From positions 806,001-870,000 of the forward strand of contig JABFRS010000002.1 in the NCBI GenBank assembly GCA_013141055.1: 64,000 nt of DNA. The letters run 5' to 3'. The translations under genes and the position numbers were made by a program. The notes below the pieces were generated by a model, which was not told the origin of the DNA, searched no databases, and was given only the letters and a program-made list of their open reading frames with translations. Of this stretch, positions 8,730-18,263 are shown piece by piece. The first letter of the stretch is position 1; every line of letters begins with the position of its first letter. The stretch is from Cyclobacteriaceae bacterium (GTDB taxonomy: Bacteria > Bacteroidota > Bacteroidia > Cytophagales > Cyclobacteriaceae).

Positions 8730-9086
8730 ATGAAATCCAATAAAAGAACCATCACAACACTCCTGTCCATACTATTCCTTACACTGGCACTCGTTGTCAA
8801 TGGAAGGGCATCGGGCAATTTTACTGAAGATCAATTGGTAGTCAATTTTCTAAGTACCGGATCAGGAATTGATCACAAAGCCAAGGCTAAGTTTCAGGCT
8901 TATGTTAAGAAGTTTCAAAAAGAAAACATTCACAAACCAAACTTAACCATTGAACCCTGGGGCAAAGAAGGTGAAACGAAGTATATTTTTGATCTAAGTC
9001 CACTTAGCGTTAAAGAAAAGGACTCTTTCAAGAAAACAATAACGGAGATGTTTAAAGGGAATAAGAGAATTTCTGTTGAGAGTTGA
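8730..9086 (+). CDS. secreted hypothetical protein
   Basis: This 118-residue protein has an N-terminal signal peptide (about residues 1-28, basic MKSNKR then a leucine-rich core, cleavage near GRASG). The mature part is about 90 residues, lysine-rich, with alternating strands and helices and no cysteine. I do not recognise a family. It stands between two minus-strand units and must have its own promoter; TACCTTTG at 8543-8550 fits the -7 motif but lies 180 bases upstream, so this is uncertain. Confidence 0.6.
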   Translation: MKSNKRTITTLLSILFLTLALVVNGRASGNFTEDQLVVNFLSTGSGIDHKAKAKFQAYVKKFQKENIHKPNLTIEPWGKEGETKYIFDLSPLSVKEKDSFKKTITEMFKGNKRISVES

Positions 9087-9136
9087 GATTCAAGATTAGA
9101 ATTCTAGTATAGAAATTAACGAGGAAGGTTTCACTT

Positions 9137-10384
9137 CTATCCTCTTTTTAATTCCATGATCGTAAGTTCTGGTGGCATACCTACCCTTCCGGGATAGCCA
9201 AGAAAACCAAAACCACGATTGACATAAATATACTGATCCCCTTCGCGGTATAAATCCGCCCATTGACGATAAACATATTGCACAGGACTCCATTTGATAT
9301 TACCGATTTCAACTCCAAATTGAAATCCATGCGTATGACCAGCAAAGGTTACATCAATATCAGGATGATTAGGTCTTACCTGTGCATCCCAATGAGTTGG
9401 GTCATGAGACAATAACAACTTAACTGCCGCCTCGTCTGTGTTCTGGCATGCAAGATCAAGTTTTCCATACTTTGAAAATCTTCCAGCACCCCAGTTCTCG
9501 TTTCCTATAATTGCAATCTTTTCACCACCTTGCTCAAGAAAACGATGTTCATTCATAAGAATATCATAACCCATGAGCTTGTGAGCCTGCACCAGATCTT
9601 GAAAATTTTTTTTCTTCTCCGCTTCTGACGTCCAGTTTTTGTAATCACCATAATCATGATTACCTGTCACTGAAAAAACACCAAGAGGAGCTTTCAGTTT
9701 ATCAAAGATCGGAACGTAGTCCTTTACTTCAGAACTTTCATTATTCACCAGATCGCCCGTAAAAAATATAACATCAGGCTTTTCTTTCATCATCATTTCC
9801 ACTCCACCCTTGACCGCAGTCTTATTCCAAAAACTTCCTGAATGAATATCTGAAAGTTGACCAATGCGAATACCGTCAAATGCCTTCGGAAGATTTTTCA
9901 ATTTAACAGTCACTTTTTTCACTCTGTAATCATGAGCGCCGGAAAGAATTCCATAGGCAAAAGCCGTAAAGGGAACGACGGTAGTTGCTAATGCAACTTT
10001 TGATAAAAATTCAGAACGAGGGATAGCAGTACCGGGAAGCCTTTCCTTTTTTTCAGAAAACAAACCAACAATCCATCTTACACCCCTTTGAAGATCATCC
10101 GTAAAGAGCACAATGATTCCAAGTATTTTAGAAAAATAAGTTGCAACAATTCCAGTAATAATAAAGCTGCGGGTAGTTGCTGTAAAGTAATAAGGGTTTC
10201 CAATAGCCCACCAGAAAAGAGCTACGATGCAAAGGAAAGTCGGAACCCAAAATCCAATTCTAATAATACTTTTTAAAGCTGGAGACCAATTTTTACTAGC
10301 TGCCAAAACGCCCTGAAAGAAATAATAATCAATCAGCAGAAAGAAGAAGATGAAAATAGCAATTGTCATAATCCGGTACCTCAT
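9137..10384 (-). CDS. membrane-anchored metallophosphoesterase
   Basis: This 415-residue protein has several N-terminal membrane segments (about residues 5-25, 40-60, 70-95 and 130-150) followed by a calcineurin-like phosphoesterase domain from about 165. The metal-ligand motifs are in order: SDIHSG, GDLVNN, GNHDYGD, LLSHDP and AGHTHGFQFG. This is the YkuE/YaeI-like arrangement, facing outward or towards lipid head groups; some relatives act on UDP-diacylglucosamine or other lipid phosphoesters, but substrate is unknown here. The ATG at 10384 sits only seven bases from the end of the RND operon terminator; Met6 (10369) is an alternative start. Confidence 0.88.
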   Translation of the reverse strand: MRYRIMTIAIFIFFFLLIDYYFFQGVLAASKNWSPALKSIIRIGFWVPTFLCIVALFWWAIGNPYYFTATTRSFIITGIVATYFSKILGIIVLFTDDLQRGVRWIVGLFSEKKERLPGTAIPRSEFLSKVALATTVVPFTAFAYGILSGAHDYRVKKVTVKLKNLPKAFDGIRIGQLSDIHSGSFWNKTAVKGGVEMMMKEKPDVIFFTGDLVNNESSEVKDYVPIFDKLKAPLGVFSVTGNHDYGDYKNWTSEAEKKKNFQDLVQAHKLMGYDILMNEHRFLEQGGEKIAIIGNENWGAGRFSKYGKLDLACQNTDEAAVKLLLSHDPTHWDAQVRPNHPDIDVTFAGHTHGFQFGVEIGNIKWSPVQYVYRQWADLYREGDQYIYVNRGFGFLGYPGRVGMPPELTIMELKRG

Positions 10385-10390
10385 AAATGA

Positions 10391-10424
10391 AAAAGTCGTC
10401 CCTTCTTTACAAAGGACGACTTTT
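10391..10424 (-). terminator. rho-independent terminator of the RND efflux operon
   Basis: On the minus strand AAAAGTCGTCC (10424-10414) pairs with GGACGACTTTT (10401-10391), leaving a 12-base loop and a T-run leading towards 10385. It begins 14 bases after the RND stop codon and ends just before the metallophosphoesterase start. Confidence 0.85.
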
Positions 10425-10437
10425 CAGGCATTTTATT

Positions 10438-13400
10438 TTAATGTGCTACTACAACGGTCTCAGAAACTACTTCAGGAGCCTTGCTTTTCTTGAAAACCTT
10501 AGACTTCAGCTTGGCAATCAGCAGATACATAACGGGTACCAGAAAGAGTGTCAGGATAGTTCCAAAGATCAATCCAAAGATCATTGTCCATGAAAGAGGT
10601 CCCCAGAATGCAACGTTATCGCCACCAAAGAAGATATGAGGATTGAATTCTGTAAACAATGTTACGAAGTCAATATTCAAACCCACGGCGAGCGGAATTA
10701 GTCCAAGTGTTGCAGCCATTGCTGTCAGCAAAACCGGAGTCATACGCGTCTTCGCCGCTTCGGCAATCGCTTCACGCAATTCCATTCCTTGAGAAATCAG
10801 CAAGTCTATAAATTCAACCATCAAAATTCCATTCCTTACCACGATCCCCGCAAGGGCCATCACACCAACACCTGACATGACAATCGAAATTTCCATTTTG
10901 AATAAAGAGAATCCAATCAGCACGCCGATAATACTGAATCCAATCTCCGCAAGGATAATGATGGGTTTGCTCGTTGAGTTGAATTGAGTGACAAGAATCA
11001 TAAGGATCAAACCAAGGGCTGTCAACGCCGCTACTCCAAGAAATGCGCCTGTTTCAGCCTGCTCTTCCTGTTCACCTGTCATTTTAATAGTCACTCCATC
11101 CGGAACACTCAAATCAGATATTTTACTTTGGATATCCGCTACAACTTCATTCGCATTTGCACCAGTCAAAACGTTGGATGATAAAGTAATCACACGTTTC
11201 TGATCGATGCGTCGAATTCCCGCATAGCTGTTTGAATATTCAATTTTAGCTACTGAAGACATTGGAACCTGGCGAACTTGTCCACCGGAACTCATATCTC
11301 GATATGTCAATGGAAGATTCATTAACGTATTAATATCGTTTCTCAGATCTTCCTTGATTCGAAGTGTTATTTCATAATCATCATTATCATCACGGAACTT
11401 TGAAACTTCCTTTCCATTGATCGCAGTATTCAATGCCATTCCTATTTGAGCAGTTGAAATACCTTCCCGGTTTGCCTTCTCACGATCAATTGAAATAATA
11501 ATCTCAGGCTTATCACTTTGAAAATCAGATTTCAATTCTTCCACACCTGGAACCTGAAGTGAATCCAGATAACGTTTCGTGCGATTTGCTGTTGCAACCA
11601 GAATATCAAAGTCCTCTGCAGCAATCTCAATATTGATTGGCTTTCCTGTCGGAGGGCCATTAGCTTCTTGGTTTACGGAAATTTCAGCTCCACGGATACC
11701 CTTTACATTTTTACGAATTGAATCCAATATCACTTTCGTTGATTGTCCATCTCTCTTGGAAAAATCAACAAAAGCTACCGTCACTTTTCCCAAGTGAGGT
11801 TGTGCATTGGTACCACCAAACGGATCTTCAGAAGCTCCGACAGCGACATTGGAAATAATCGATTTAACCATTGGGTTATTTTCACCAACAACATTTGTCA
11901 CACGCTTCTCCACAATGTTTGTGATCGAATCCGTAACACGCTGATCTGTACCAATCGGAATGGTGACGTACGTGAAAATGAAGTTAGGGTCACCGTTAGG
12001 AAAAAATACAACCGGTGGATTACGGATAATTGTAAATCCTATTGAAGCGAAAAACAATCCAATCACAGCTAACATAACCCATATTGGTCTGTAACCTTGT
12101 AATAGCTTAGCAATTGTTTTCTTATATCTAACCTGCACTCTAGGCCACGCGTCAGTCTGGAAATGAGATATGACACGACTTAACAAGAAATGATGCAGGG
12201 AATAAATTCCAAACATGAAGACTGCAAAATTACCCATACCAAACCAACCTATGATGTAAGATACAAGCGCAAGAGATGCAAAAACAACTGCAGTGATCTT
12301 ATACCCACGTGTGAATTTGCTCTTCGTTTCATGATCATGATCATGAACATCCATGAAGTCAGCGGCAAAAACCGGATTCATGATATACGCTACAAGCAAT
12401 GAAGCCAGCAACGTTACGATGAGAGTTATCGGAAGATAAAACATGAACTTTCCGATTACACCTGGCCAGAATGCCAGGGGTATAAACGGCGCAAGAACAA
12501 CAAGTGTACCTGATAATACAGGAAGGAATACTTCACCAGCAGCAATTTTAGCGGCTTTCCGGATTGGAACCTTTCCGTTGTCAAAAACGCGGTGTGTATT
12601 TTCAATAACCACAATTGCATCATCCACAACGATTCCCAACGCCAGCAAGAATGAGAATAGCGTCATCATATTCAGCGTAAACCCTAGTGTCGGGAAAACG
12701 AGGAAGGAAATAAAAGCAGATAGAGGAACTGATAACGCAACAAATATTGCATTGGTAGCCCCCATAAAAAACATAAGGATCAGTGTTACCAATACAAATC
12801 CAATGATGATTGTATTAATAAGATCATGAAGGGTCATACGTGTCTGATCAGATTGATCAGCTGTAATGGTAATCTCCACTCCTGCCGGTAATGTTTGTCT
12901 GAAATCAGCAACAATCTGATTGATCTGGTCAGACGCAATGATCAGATTCTCGCCACTACGTTTAATAACGTTAAGCGTGATTACATTTTTCTTGTCAAGA
13001 CGAGCGAAACTCTCTTGTTCCTTATGGGAATCAATCACATCGGCGATATCCTTCATGTAGATCTTACCACCTTTGGTAGATCCCACAACAGTATTACCTA
13101 ATTGTTCAGCAGAAATAAATTCACCATTGACCGTTAGAGATCTTTTCATTCCATCGACAGACAACTGCCCTCCTGGTATGATCACGTTTTCACCTCTTAC
13201 CGAATTTTCAATATCATCAAGACTAACTCCAGCCAGTCCTAACTTGAACATGTCAACATTGATTTGTATTTCGCGGGTCAATGCACCAACGATATCTACA
13301 CGTCTGATTTCACGGACAGCTTCAATCGCATCCTGCATCTGCTCAGCATACTTTTTCAACGTCGCGAGATCATAGTCTCCCGAAAGGTTGACATTCATGA

Positions 13401-13836
13401 TTGGTTGTTCAGAAATATCAATTTCTATAACCTGAGGATCATCCTTCAGATCACTAGGAAGATTTTGCTTTGCGCGATCAACAGCATCTTTTACTTCTAC
13501 TTTCGCTTCCGCAACATCAATATCTGTTTCAAACTCGATAATGACGTTGGAAAAACTCTGGACAGAGCTACTCTTGATCTTCTTTACACCTGAAATTGAC
13601 TTGACTTCTTTCTCAATTTCTTTGGTGATAAGATTTTCAATATCTGTTGGTGAAGCACCAGGGTAAACTGTTGCAACGAAAATCTGTGGGAACACAACTT
13701 CCGGAAAGTTTTCTTTTGGAAGACCAACATAGGTCATGATACCTGCGAGACACACGAATATCGTGGCTACGTAAATACTCACCTTGTTATCAATGGCCCA
13801 ACTGGTGGGCTTAAATTCTTTTTCTATGTCTTGCAT
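10438..13836 (-). CDS. RND-family multidrug efflux permease
   Basis: This 1132-residue inner-membrane proton/drug antiporter of the AcrB/HAE1 type has a first transmembrane helix at residues 20-38 followed by a porter domain (GASPTDIENLITKEIEKEV), a TM2-TM6 block with LGIVVDDAIVVIEN carrying the proton-relay aspartates, and a second half with the same layout ending VPVMYLLIAKLK. A cytoplasmic loop near residues 495-505 contains HDHDHE, unusual for the family. It would form a tripartite pump with the adaptor and TolC-like protein encoded just upstream in the same operon. The substrate is not evident. Confidence 0.93.
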   Translation of the reverse strand: MQDIEKEFKPTSWAIDNKVSIYVATIFVCLAGIMTYVGLPKENFPEVVFPQIFVATVYPGASPTDIENLITKEIEKEVKSISGVKKIKSSSVQSFSNVIIEFETDIDVAEAKVEVKDAVDRAKQNLPSDLKDDPQVIEIDISEQPIMNVNLSGDYDLATLKKYAEQMQDAIEAVREIRRVDIVGALTREIQINVDMFKLGLAGVSLDDIENSVRGENVIIPGGQLSVDGMKRSLTVNGEFISAEQLGNTVVGSTKGGKIYMKDIADVIDSHKEQESFARLDKKNVITLNVIKRSGENLIIASDQINQIVADFRQTLPAGVEITITADQSDQTRMTLHDLINTIIIGFVLVTLILMFFMGATNAIFVALSVPLSAFISFLVFPTLGFTLNMMTLFSFLLALGIVVDDAIVVIENTHRVFDNGKVPIRKAAKIAAGEVFLPVLSGTLVVLAPFIPLAFWPGVIGKFMFYLPITLIVTLLASLLVAYIMNPVFAADFMDVHDHDHETKSKFTRGYKITAVVFASLALVSYIIGWFGMGNFAVFMFGIYSLHHFLLSRVISHFQTDAWPRVQVRYKKTIAKLLQGYRPIWVMLAVIGLFFASIGFTIIRNPPVVFFPNGDPNFIFTYVTIPIGTDQRVTDSITNIVEKRVTNVVGENNPMVKSIISNVAVGASEDPFGGTNAQPHLGKVTVAFVDFSKRDGQSTKVILDSIRKNVKGIRGAEISVNQEANGPPTGKPINIEIAAEDFDILVATANRTKRYLDSLQVPGVEELKSDFQSDKPEIIISIDREKANREGISTAQIGMALNTAINGKEVSKFRDDNDDYEITLRIKEDLRNDINTLMNLPLTYRDMSSGGQVRQVPMSSVAKIEYSNSYAGIRRIDQKRVITLSSNVLTGANANEVVADIQSKISDLSVPDGVTIKMTGEQEEQAETGAFLGVAALTALGLILMILVTQFNSTSKPIIILAEIGFSIIGVLIGFSLFKMEISIVMSGVGVMALAGIVVRNGILMVEFIDLLISQGMELREAIAEAAKTRMTPVLLTAMAATLGLIPLAVGLNIDFVTLFTEFNPHIFFGGDNVAFWGPLSWTMIFGLIFGTILTLFLVPVMYLLIAKLKSKVFKKSKAPEVVSETVVVAH

Positions 13837-13894
13837 ATAATTAGAGGTTAGAAGTTGGATTAAGATTGGGGTCCGACCTTAGTCACATCTTCGT

Positions 13895-15022
13895 TTAGAA
13901 TTTTATCAATTCACCATCATTCAATCCCTGATATCCGACAGTAATAACTTTGTCACCGGATTTCAAGCCACTCACCTGTGCTACGTTACCGTACACGCCT
14001 GCAACCTCCACAACCTTTCTTCTTGCTACCTGCTTGTTGCCGTCTACTTCAGCGATGTAGACAATCTTCTGATGATTCACATCCTGTACAACATTCACAG
14101 GTACAGTAATTGCGTCTGGAACGGTTTTGAAAATAACTTTCAATACACCACTCATATTAGGACGGAGATCAGGCAGAGTTGGAAGTGCTACTTCCAATGG
14201 GAATGTTCTTGAAAGCTGATTGATAGTCTTTCCAACGAATGTAACAGGTGCCTCAAACTCTTTATTGATATCAGGGAAGCTGAGTTTTACCTTATCGCCT
14301 TTCTTAACAGAGATCACATAAGCTTCAGAAACGTTCGCCTTCATTTTCAGCTTATCAAAACTTACCACACGGAATGCAGGCATACCGGGAGCTACGTTCT
14401 GGCCGATCTTAACATCCACCTCATCAACAGAACCATCAATAGGTGATTTGATTCTGAACATATCAATTTGTTCGTTCAGAGTAGCGAGTCTCTTTTCAAG
14501 ATTTTCCTTGTTGTTCTTTGCCTGGAGATACTGAACTTCAGTTCCGATCTTTTGATCCCAAAGATTCTTCTGGCGATTGTAGACAGTTGTCGCAAGGTCA
14601 ATTGAAGATTTCAGCTCATCAACATTGCGAGTCAGAAGTGAATTATCAATTTGTGCCAAAGTCTGGCCTTTCTTGACAACATCTCCTTCGCGTGAATAAA
14701 CCTGAGATATGATGCCGGCACTTTTTGCGCTAAGCATGATATTATCAATGGCTTCAATAGAACCCTGAGTTTGAATGAAGTATTCAAATTTGCCAGGTTT
14801 TACTTCAGTAACACCTACCTCCTTTGTTCTTGCCTTGGTAGCTTGAGGGTTTTCCTTCGCCACCTCGTCCTCAAGTTTACGAATGTCTGCAGCCAGCTTT
14901 GTTTGCTGAGCTTTCAATTCAGCAAGTTGGGTTGCTTTATCTTTTGATGCACCGCTGCATGAAGCGATCAAGGCCGCAACAGCAACTGCAAGAATAGCAT
15001 TTAAGTATAATTTAGTTTTCAT
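13895..15022 (-). CDS. RND periplasmic adaptor (membrane fusion) lipoprotein
   Basis: This 375-residue protein has a lipoprotein signal (lipobox IASC, Cys22). An initial coiled coil (about 25-60) is followed by the lipoyl/barrel-sandwich halves (SAKSAGIISQVYSREGDVVKKGQTLAQID and later FRIKSPIDGSVDEVDVKIGQNV), an alpha-hairpin between them (about 130-190), a beta-barrel domain and a membrane-proximal domain ending in GLNDGELIKF. It would link the RND permease to the TolC-like channel. The gap to tolC is 27 bases and to the permease 58, all in one operon. Confidence 0.92.
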   Translation of the reverse strand: MKTKLYLNAILAVAVAALIASCSGASKDKATQLAELKAQQTKLAADIRKLEDEVAKENPQATKARTKEVGVTEVKPGKFEYFIQTQGSIEAIDNIMLSAKSAGIISQVYSREGDVVKKGQTLAQIDNSLLTRNVDELKSSIDLATTVYNRQKNLWDQKIGTEVQYLQAKNNKENLEKRLATLNEQIDMFRIKSPIDGSVDEVDVKIGQNVAPGMPAFRVVSFDKLKMKANVSEAYVISVKKGDKVKLSFPDINKEFEAPVTFVGKTINQLSRTFPLEVALPTLPDLRPNMSGVLKVIFKTVPDAITVPVNVVQDVNHQKIVYIAEVDGNKQVARRKVVEVAGVYGNVAQVSGLKSGDKVITVGYQGLNDGELIKF

Positions 15023-15049
15023 GATTAGTTTTTATCGGGTTGTGGGTTA

Positions 15050-16405
15050 TTACTTTTCTGATTCTAGAATTTTTCCATAAGCACGCTCCAGATCAACAGA
15101 TGCAATCAATGCATCGTAAAGAGCGGCATAATAATTTGTCTGAGCTTCCTTATAAGAGGCGTCAGCATTAATAACTTCGATGTTTGAACCAACACCTTGC
15201 TGATACTTTATTACTGCGACTTTATAAACCTCTTCACCAAGGTCCATATTGGATTTCTGAGACTTGAGTGTTTCGAGATTATTCTTGAACGTCAGATTTG
15301 ATTGTACCTGCTCCATGTCAATTTGATTTTTTGTCAAGAGTTTTGCATTGTCCAATTGTCTATACTGTATTCTCTTTTGCTGGATCTGGTTACTCTTACT
15401 AAGTCCATCAAAAAGAGTAATGTTTGCTCTGATGCCAATAACAGCAAGATCTTTCCAACGAGAGCTGATCTTTATGAAATCATTAAAATCCGAGGAACCA
15501 TAACTGACACCATAACTACCGTAAAAATTCAACGATGGTAGATATTGAGACTGGGTATTTTTTATATCCAATTGCGTTAAGGCCAGGTTAGTTTCAATCT
15601 TACTGTACTCAATTCGGTTGCTGTAGCTAAAATCCTTATTCATATCTTCATCCAGGGCAAGTAATCTTATAGTCTCCAGGTTGTCTGCCAATTCTATTGG
15701 CTCACTCATCCCAAGGCCCATTTGAAATTTTAGAAGATTAGTACTCACTTCAACACCTATCCTACCGGCATTCCTGGCAGTAATGACGTTGTTCAATTGA
15801 ACCTGTACGCGGTTGACATCAATTTTTTCCGCAAAGCCATTGCTAAACATTGCTTCCGTCTGTCTTACCAGAGAGTCAAGTCGTCCGTAATTTTTCTCAA
15901 CCAGAGAAAGGCGTTCCTTGTTCACCAAGACAGAATAGTAAGCTTTCTTAATAGCAGCAACGAGGTCTGTTTCTGTACTGATCAGATCTTTACGCGACAA
16001 TTCAGTATATGTACGACTTGCTTTAAGTCCTACGAAATATGATCCGTTAAAGATCATCTGATCAACGTTTAGAGAGGCTCTTCCCTGATATTGAGTTCCA
16101 AATTTCACCCCAACAAACTCTCCCGACGGGCCACCAAAGACTTCGGCAGGCAAGAATGAAGTTGGGATAATTAAGTTACTGCTCATATCAGCCGAACCAG
16201 TAATCTGCGGCAATCCAGTAGCAACTGTTTGATTCACTCTTGATCTCGCAGCGTCTATTGCAATCTTTGCACTTTTTAAATTGGGGTTGTTCTCCTTGGC
16301 AAAGTCAATAGCTTGCTGCAACGTAAACGAAACAGGAGATTTTTCCTGGCCGTATGCAGAGACTAAAAACAGAATTGCAATGAAGGATAGATATAGTCGT
16401 TTCAT
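15050..16405 (-). CDS. TolC-family outer-membrane efflux channel
   Basis: This 451-residue protein has a signal peptide (residues 1-19, ending AYG-Q). Two outer-membrane efflux protein repeats are visible, each with long amphipathic helices and the typical opening FTLQQAIDFAKENNPNLKSA; the second half contains YKEAQTNYYAALYDALIASVDLERAYG, the standard closing helix. It starts on the ATGA overlap with the stop codon of the tetR frame, so its translation looks coupled to tetR, and it is followed by the adaptor and permease genes. Confidence 0.93.
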   Translation of the reverse strand: MKRLYLSFIAILFLVSAYGQEKSPVSFTLQQAIDFAKENNPNLKSAKIAIDAARSRVNQTVATGLPQITGSADMSSNLIIPTSFLPAEVFGGPSGEFVGVKFGTQYQGRASLNVDQMIFNGSYFVGLKASRTYTELSRKDLISTETDLVAAIKKAYYSVLVNKERLSLVEKNYGRLDSLVRQTEAMFSNGFAEKIDVNRVQVQLNNVITARNAGRIGVEVSTNLLKFQMGLGMSEPIELADNLETIRLLALDEDMNKDFSYSNRIEYSKIETNLALTQLDIKNTQSQYLPSLNFYGSYGVSYGSSDFNDFIKISSRWKDLAVIGIRANITLFDGLSKSNQIQQKRIQYRQLDNAKLLTKNQIDMEQVQSNLTFKNNLETLKSQKSNMDLGEEVYKVAVIKYQQGVGSNIEVINADASYKEAQTNYYAALYDALIASVDLERAYGKILESEK

Positions 16406-17050
16406 AATATAGGTTGAGATATTAACTCGGGGTTATTGGGTTGTAGTTTCGATTTTTCATAGGCCTTGCGACCTTTATCTGTTAGAATTCCATAAACGAA
16501 ATGTTCAAAAAGCTGAATGTTTACATCGGCGATGTTAAAGCTCTCAGCAGGAAAGATCTGGCCTTCAAAAGTTTTCTGAATCGTCTCCAGTCTCACGATC
16601 GCCAGTATCTCGGTGTTGATCTCCGGCCTGAAGAATCCTTCCTCAATGCCTTGCTTAAGATTCCTGATGACCGATTGCTTCACATAATTCTGCTTGTGAT
16701 TCAACCAGGATTCCCACGCCTTTGCATGATACTTCTGCATATCAAACAATAATGAGGGATTCATCTTTTGAAAATCTGTCTTAATGCATTCAGATATCTT
16801 CATTAGCTCATCAATGGCGTTCTTGGCAGTGGTGTGAAAATTTTCAAACCTGATTTTGTCATTCTCCATGTGAAATGAAGCCACCGTTGTCACTATCTCA
16901 TCCTTATCTGCGAAATAAGTGATAGAGCGTTTTCTTAGACATGGAGAGATGGCGGGCCACATCATCCATCGAAACACTCCGGATCCCGTAACGCATGAAA
17001 AGCTCCGTTGCGCCCTGTAAAATCCTGTCTTTTATGTCTTTGTCTTCCAT
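16402..17050 (-). pseudogene. TetR-family efflux regulator, interrupted by a one-base frameshift
   Basis: Read from ATG 17050, the first 48 codons encode a complete TetR helix-turn-helix domain (MEDKDIKDRILQGATELF, then SMDDVARHLSMSKKTLYHLF), but this frame stops at 16904. The rest of the regulator (FADKDEIVTTVASFHMENDK onward, ending 16402) lies in another frame. Removing one of the two A at 16917-16918 restores HYFADKDEIV and a 215-residue protein of normal TetR length. The C-terminal ligand domain is otherwise intact. Either the assembly has an extra base, the gene is a recent pseudogene, or frameshifting is used. Its stop overlaps the tolC start (ATGA). Confidence 0.85.
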
Positions 17051-17060
17051 ATTAATTGCA

Positions 17061-17102
17061 AAACTATGGAAACTATTGTGATAACCAAAGTTTCCGTAGT
17101 TT
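17061..17102. promoter_or_regulatory. 42-bp inverted repeat, probable TetR operator
   Basis: AAACTATGGAAACT (17061-17074) and AGTTTCCGTAGTTT (17089-17102) are reverse complements with a single mismatch, separated by 14 bases. The site begins 11 bases upstream of the tetR start codon, where an autoregulated TetR repressor would bind and control the tetR-tolC-adaptor-permease transcript. Confidence 0.7.
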
Positions 17103-17230
17103 CCTTTAACGGCCATTTTTAGAATTGGTTGGCCATTTCCCGAAAAAACCCGAGAAACTTTTGACCAATTTTTTTCAACCGTTTGAAATGCTCTCATAAA
17201 GGATTTAAGGGGAAAATTCGACCGTTTAGG

Positions 17231-17276
17231 CAAAAAAAATCCCTTCATTTTCATCCTTAATGGAATATGAAGGGAT
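17231..17276 (-). terminator. rho-independent terminator after the 17296 gene
   Basis: On the minus strand ATCCCTTCAT (17276-17267) pairs with ATGAAGGGAT (17248-17239) and is followed by eight T. It closes the sigma factor and small membrane protein unit, 20 bases after the stop at 17296. Confidence 0.88.
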
Positions 17277-17295
17277 ATAATTCTAGAATCTCAGC

Positions 17296-17649
17296 CTACT
17301 GGCTTATCGTGTCAGATGACTCCTTTGGTTTACTTTCGGGATAGCACCATTTCTCTTTCATCTTTTGCTTGAGCTTTTCTCTTTCTTCTGGTGACATACC
17401 TTTCCACTTCTGAGTCCAGTAATAGCCCCATCCCGGCTTATGCTGACCACGGTGGCCACTTTTGTGAAAGCCTGAGAACAATATCTTGCTTAGAAGTAGC
17501 AGACCTAATGCCTGCCAAAAGGTGATGACAGGCCCGGCAAATAACACCGGCACTAACCAATTCCACAATCCTTGTGTCACCAGACCTATCACCACCATTA
17601 CCAGTATTCCAAGCACTAAAAATTTCAACACCCACAGTACACGATTCAT
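17296..17649 (-). CDS. small two-helix membrane protein next to an ECF sigma factor
   Basis: This 117-residue protein has two hydrophobic helices (about residues 5-27 and 31-58) and a hydrophilic C-terminal tail with a GHRGQHKPGWGYYW stretch and a charged helix (MSPEEREKLKQKMKEKWC). I know this type as a partner encoded directly downstream of ECF sigma factors in Bacteroidota; it may sense or transmit, but it does not look like a classical anti-sigma factor. It lies 29 bases after the sigma gene and is followed by a terminator, so the two form a dicistronic unit. Confidence 0.75.
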   Translation of the reverse strand: MNRVLWVLKFLVLGILVMVVIGLVTQGLWNWLVPVLFAGPVITFWQALGLLLLSKILFSGFHKSGHRGQHKPGWGYYWTQKWKGMSPEEREKLKQKMKEKWCYPESKPKESSDTISQ

Positions 17650-17678
17650 AACTTATTATTTTAATGTTTTCAATTTCT

Positions 17679-18263
17679 TTATTCGTCGACTACGTCGTTG
17701 TAAAACTTCTGTAATCGTTTCCGCAAGGCCAATATTGCATAACGCTTTCGCGAAAGCAGTGTATTGATTGACACTCCCGTTTCTTCCGATATTTCGCGAA
17801 AGCTTCTTTCTTCCATTTCATTTTGAATAAATATCTCCCGCTGATCAGTCGGCAATTCATCCAATGCCAAAGTAATCTCATCCCAGATTGCCTCACGCAG
17901 TAATGCCTGCTCAGGAGTATTATCCAAATCAGGTAAGATCTCCTGAAGTGTCAATGGCTCGTCCTTATTTCCTATCATTCCCTCGAAATCTGTCTTTTTA
18001 GGACGCGCAGCATCACGACGATAGCGATCTATGATTTTATTGCGCGCAACACTATATAGCCACGATGTAACCCGATCCAGCGACTCAATCGATTCAAATC
18101 CTGCAACGAATTGATAGAAAACATCTTGCATGATATCCTCCGCTTCCTCGCTGGACGAAACCTTCCCACGGATAAAGCTTAAAAGCTTTCCTCGCTCCTT
18201 CCGGAAAGTCTCCTGTTTAATCTCCTGCATCAGGGTTAAGTCGATCGCTACTACTCGCTCCAT
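17679..18263 (-). CDS. ECF RNA polymerase sigma factor
   Basis: This 194-residue sigma-70 family protein has region 2 at about residues 20-90 (SSSEEAEDIMQDVFYQFV, then VTSWLYSVARNKIIDRYRR) and region 4 at about 130-185 (LDELPTDQREIFIQNEMEE, then FREISEETGVSINTLLSRK with the helix-turn-helix). It directs core polymerase to alternative promoters. Met12 at 18230 is a possible alternative start. It is transcribed with the small membrane protein at 17296. Confidence 0.93.
   Translation of the reverse strand: MERVVAIDLTLMQEIKQETFRKERGKLLSFIRGKVSSSEEAEDIMQDVFYQFVAGFESIESLDRVTSWLYSVARNKIIDRYRRDAARPKKTDFEGMIGNKDEPLTLQEILPDLDNTPEQALLREAIWDEITLALDELPTDQREIFIQNEMEERSFREISEETGVSINTLLSRKRYAILALRKRLQKFYNDVVDE

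Noticed and set aside
17051..17254. N-terminal extension of the tetR frame
   Set aside because: It would translate through the palindromic operator; TetR proteins begin close to the helix at 17050.
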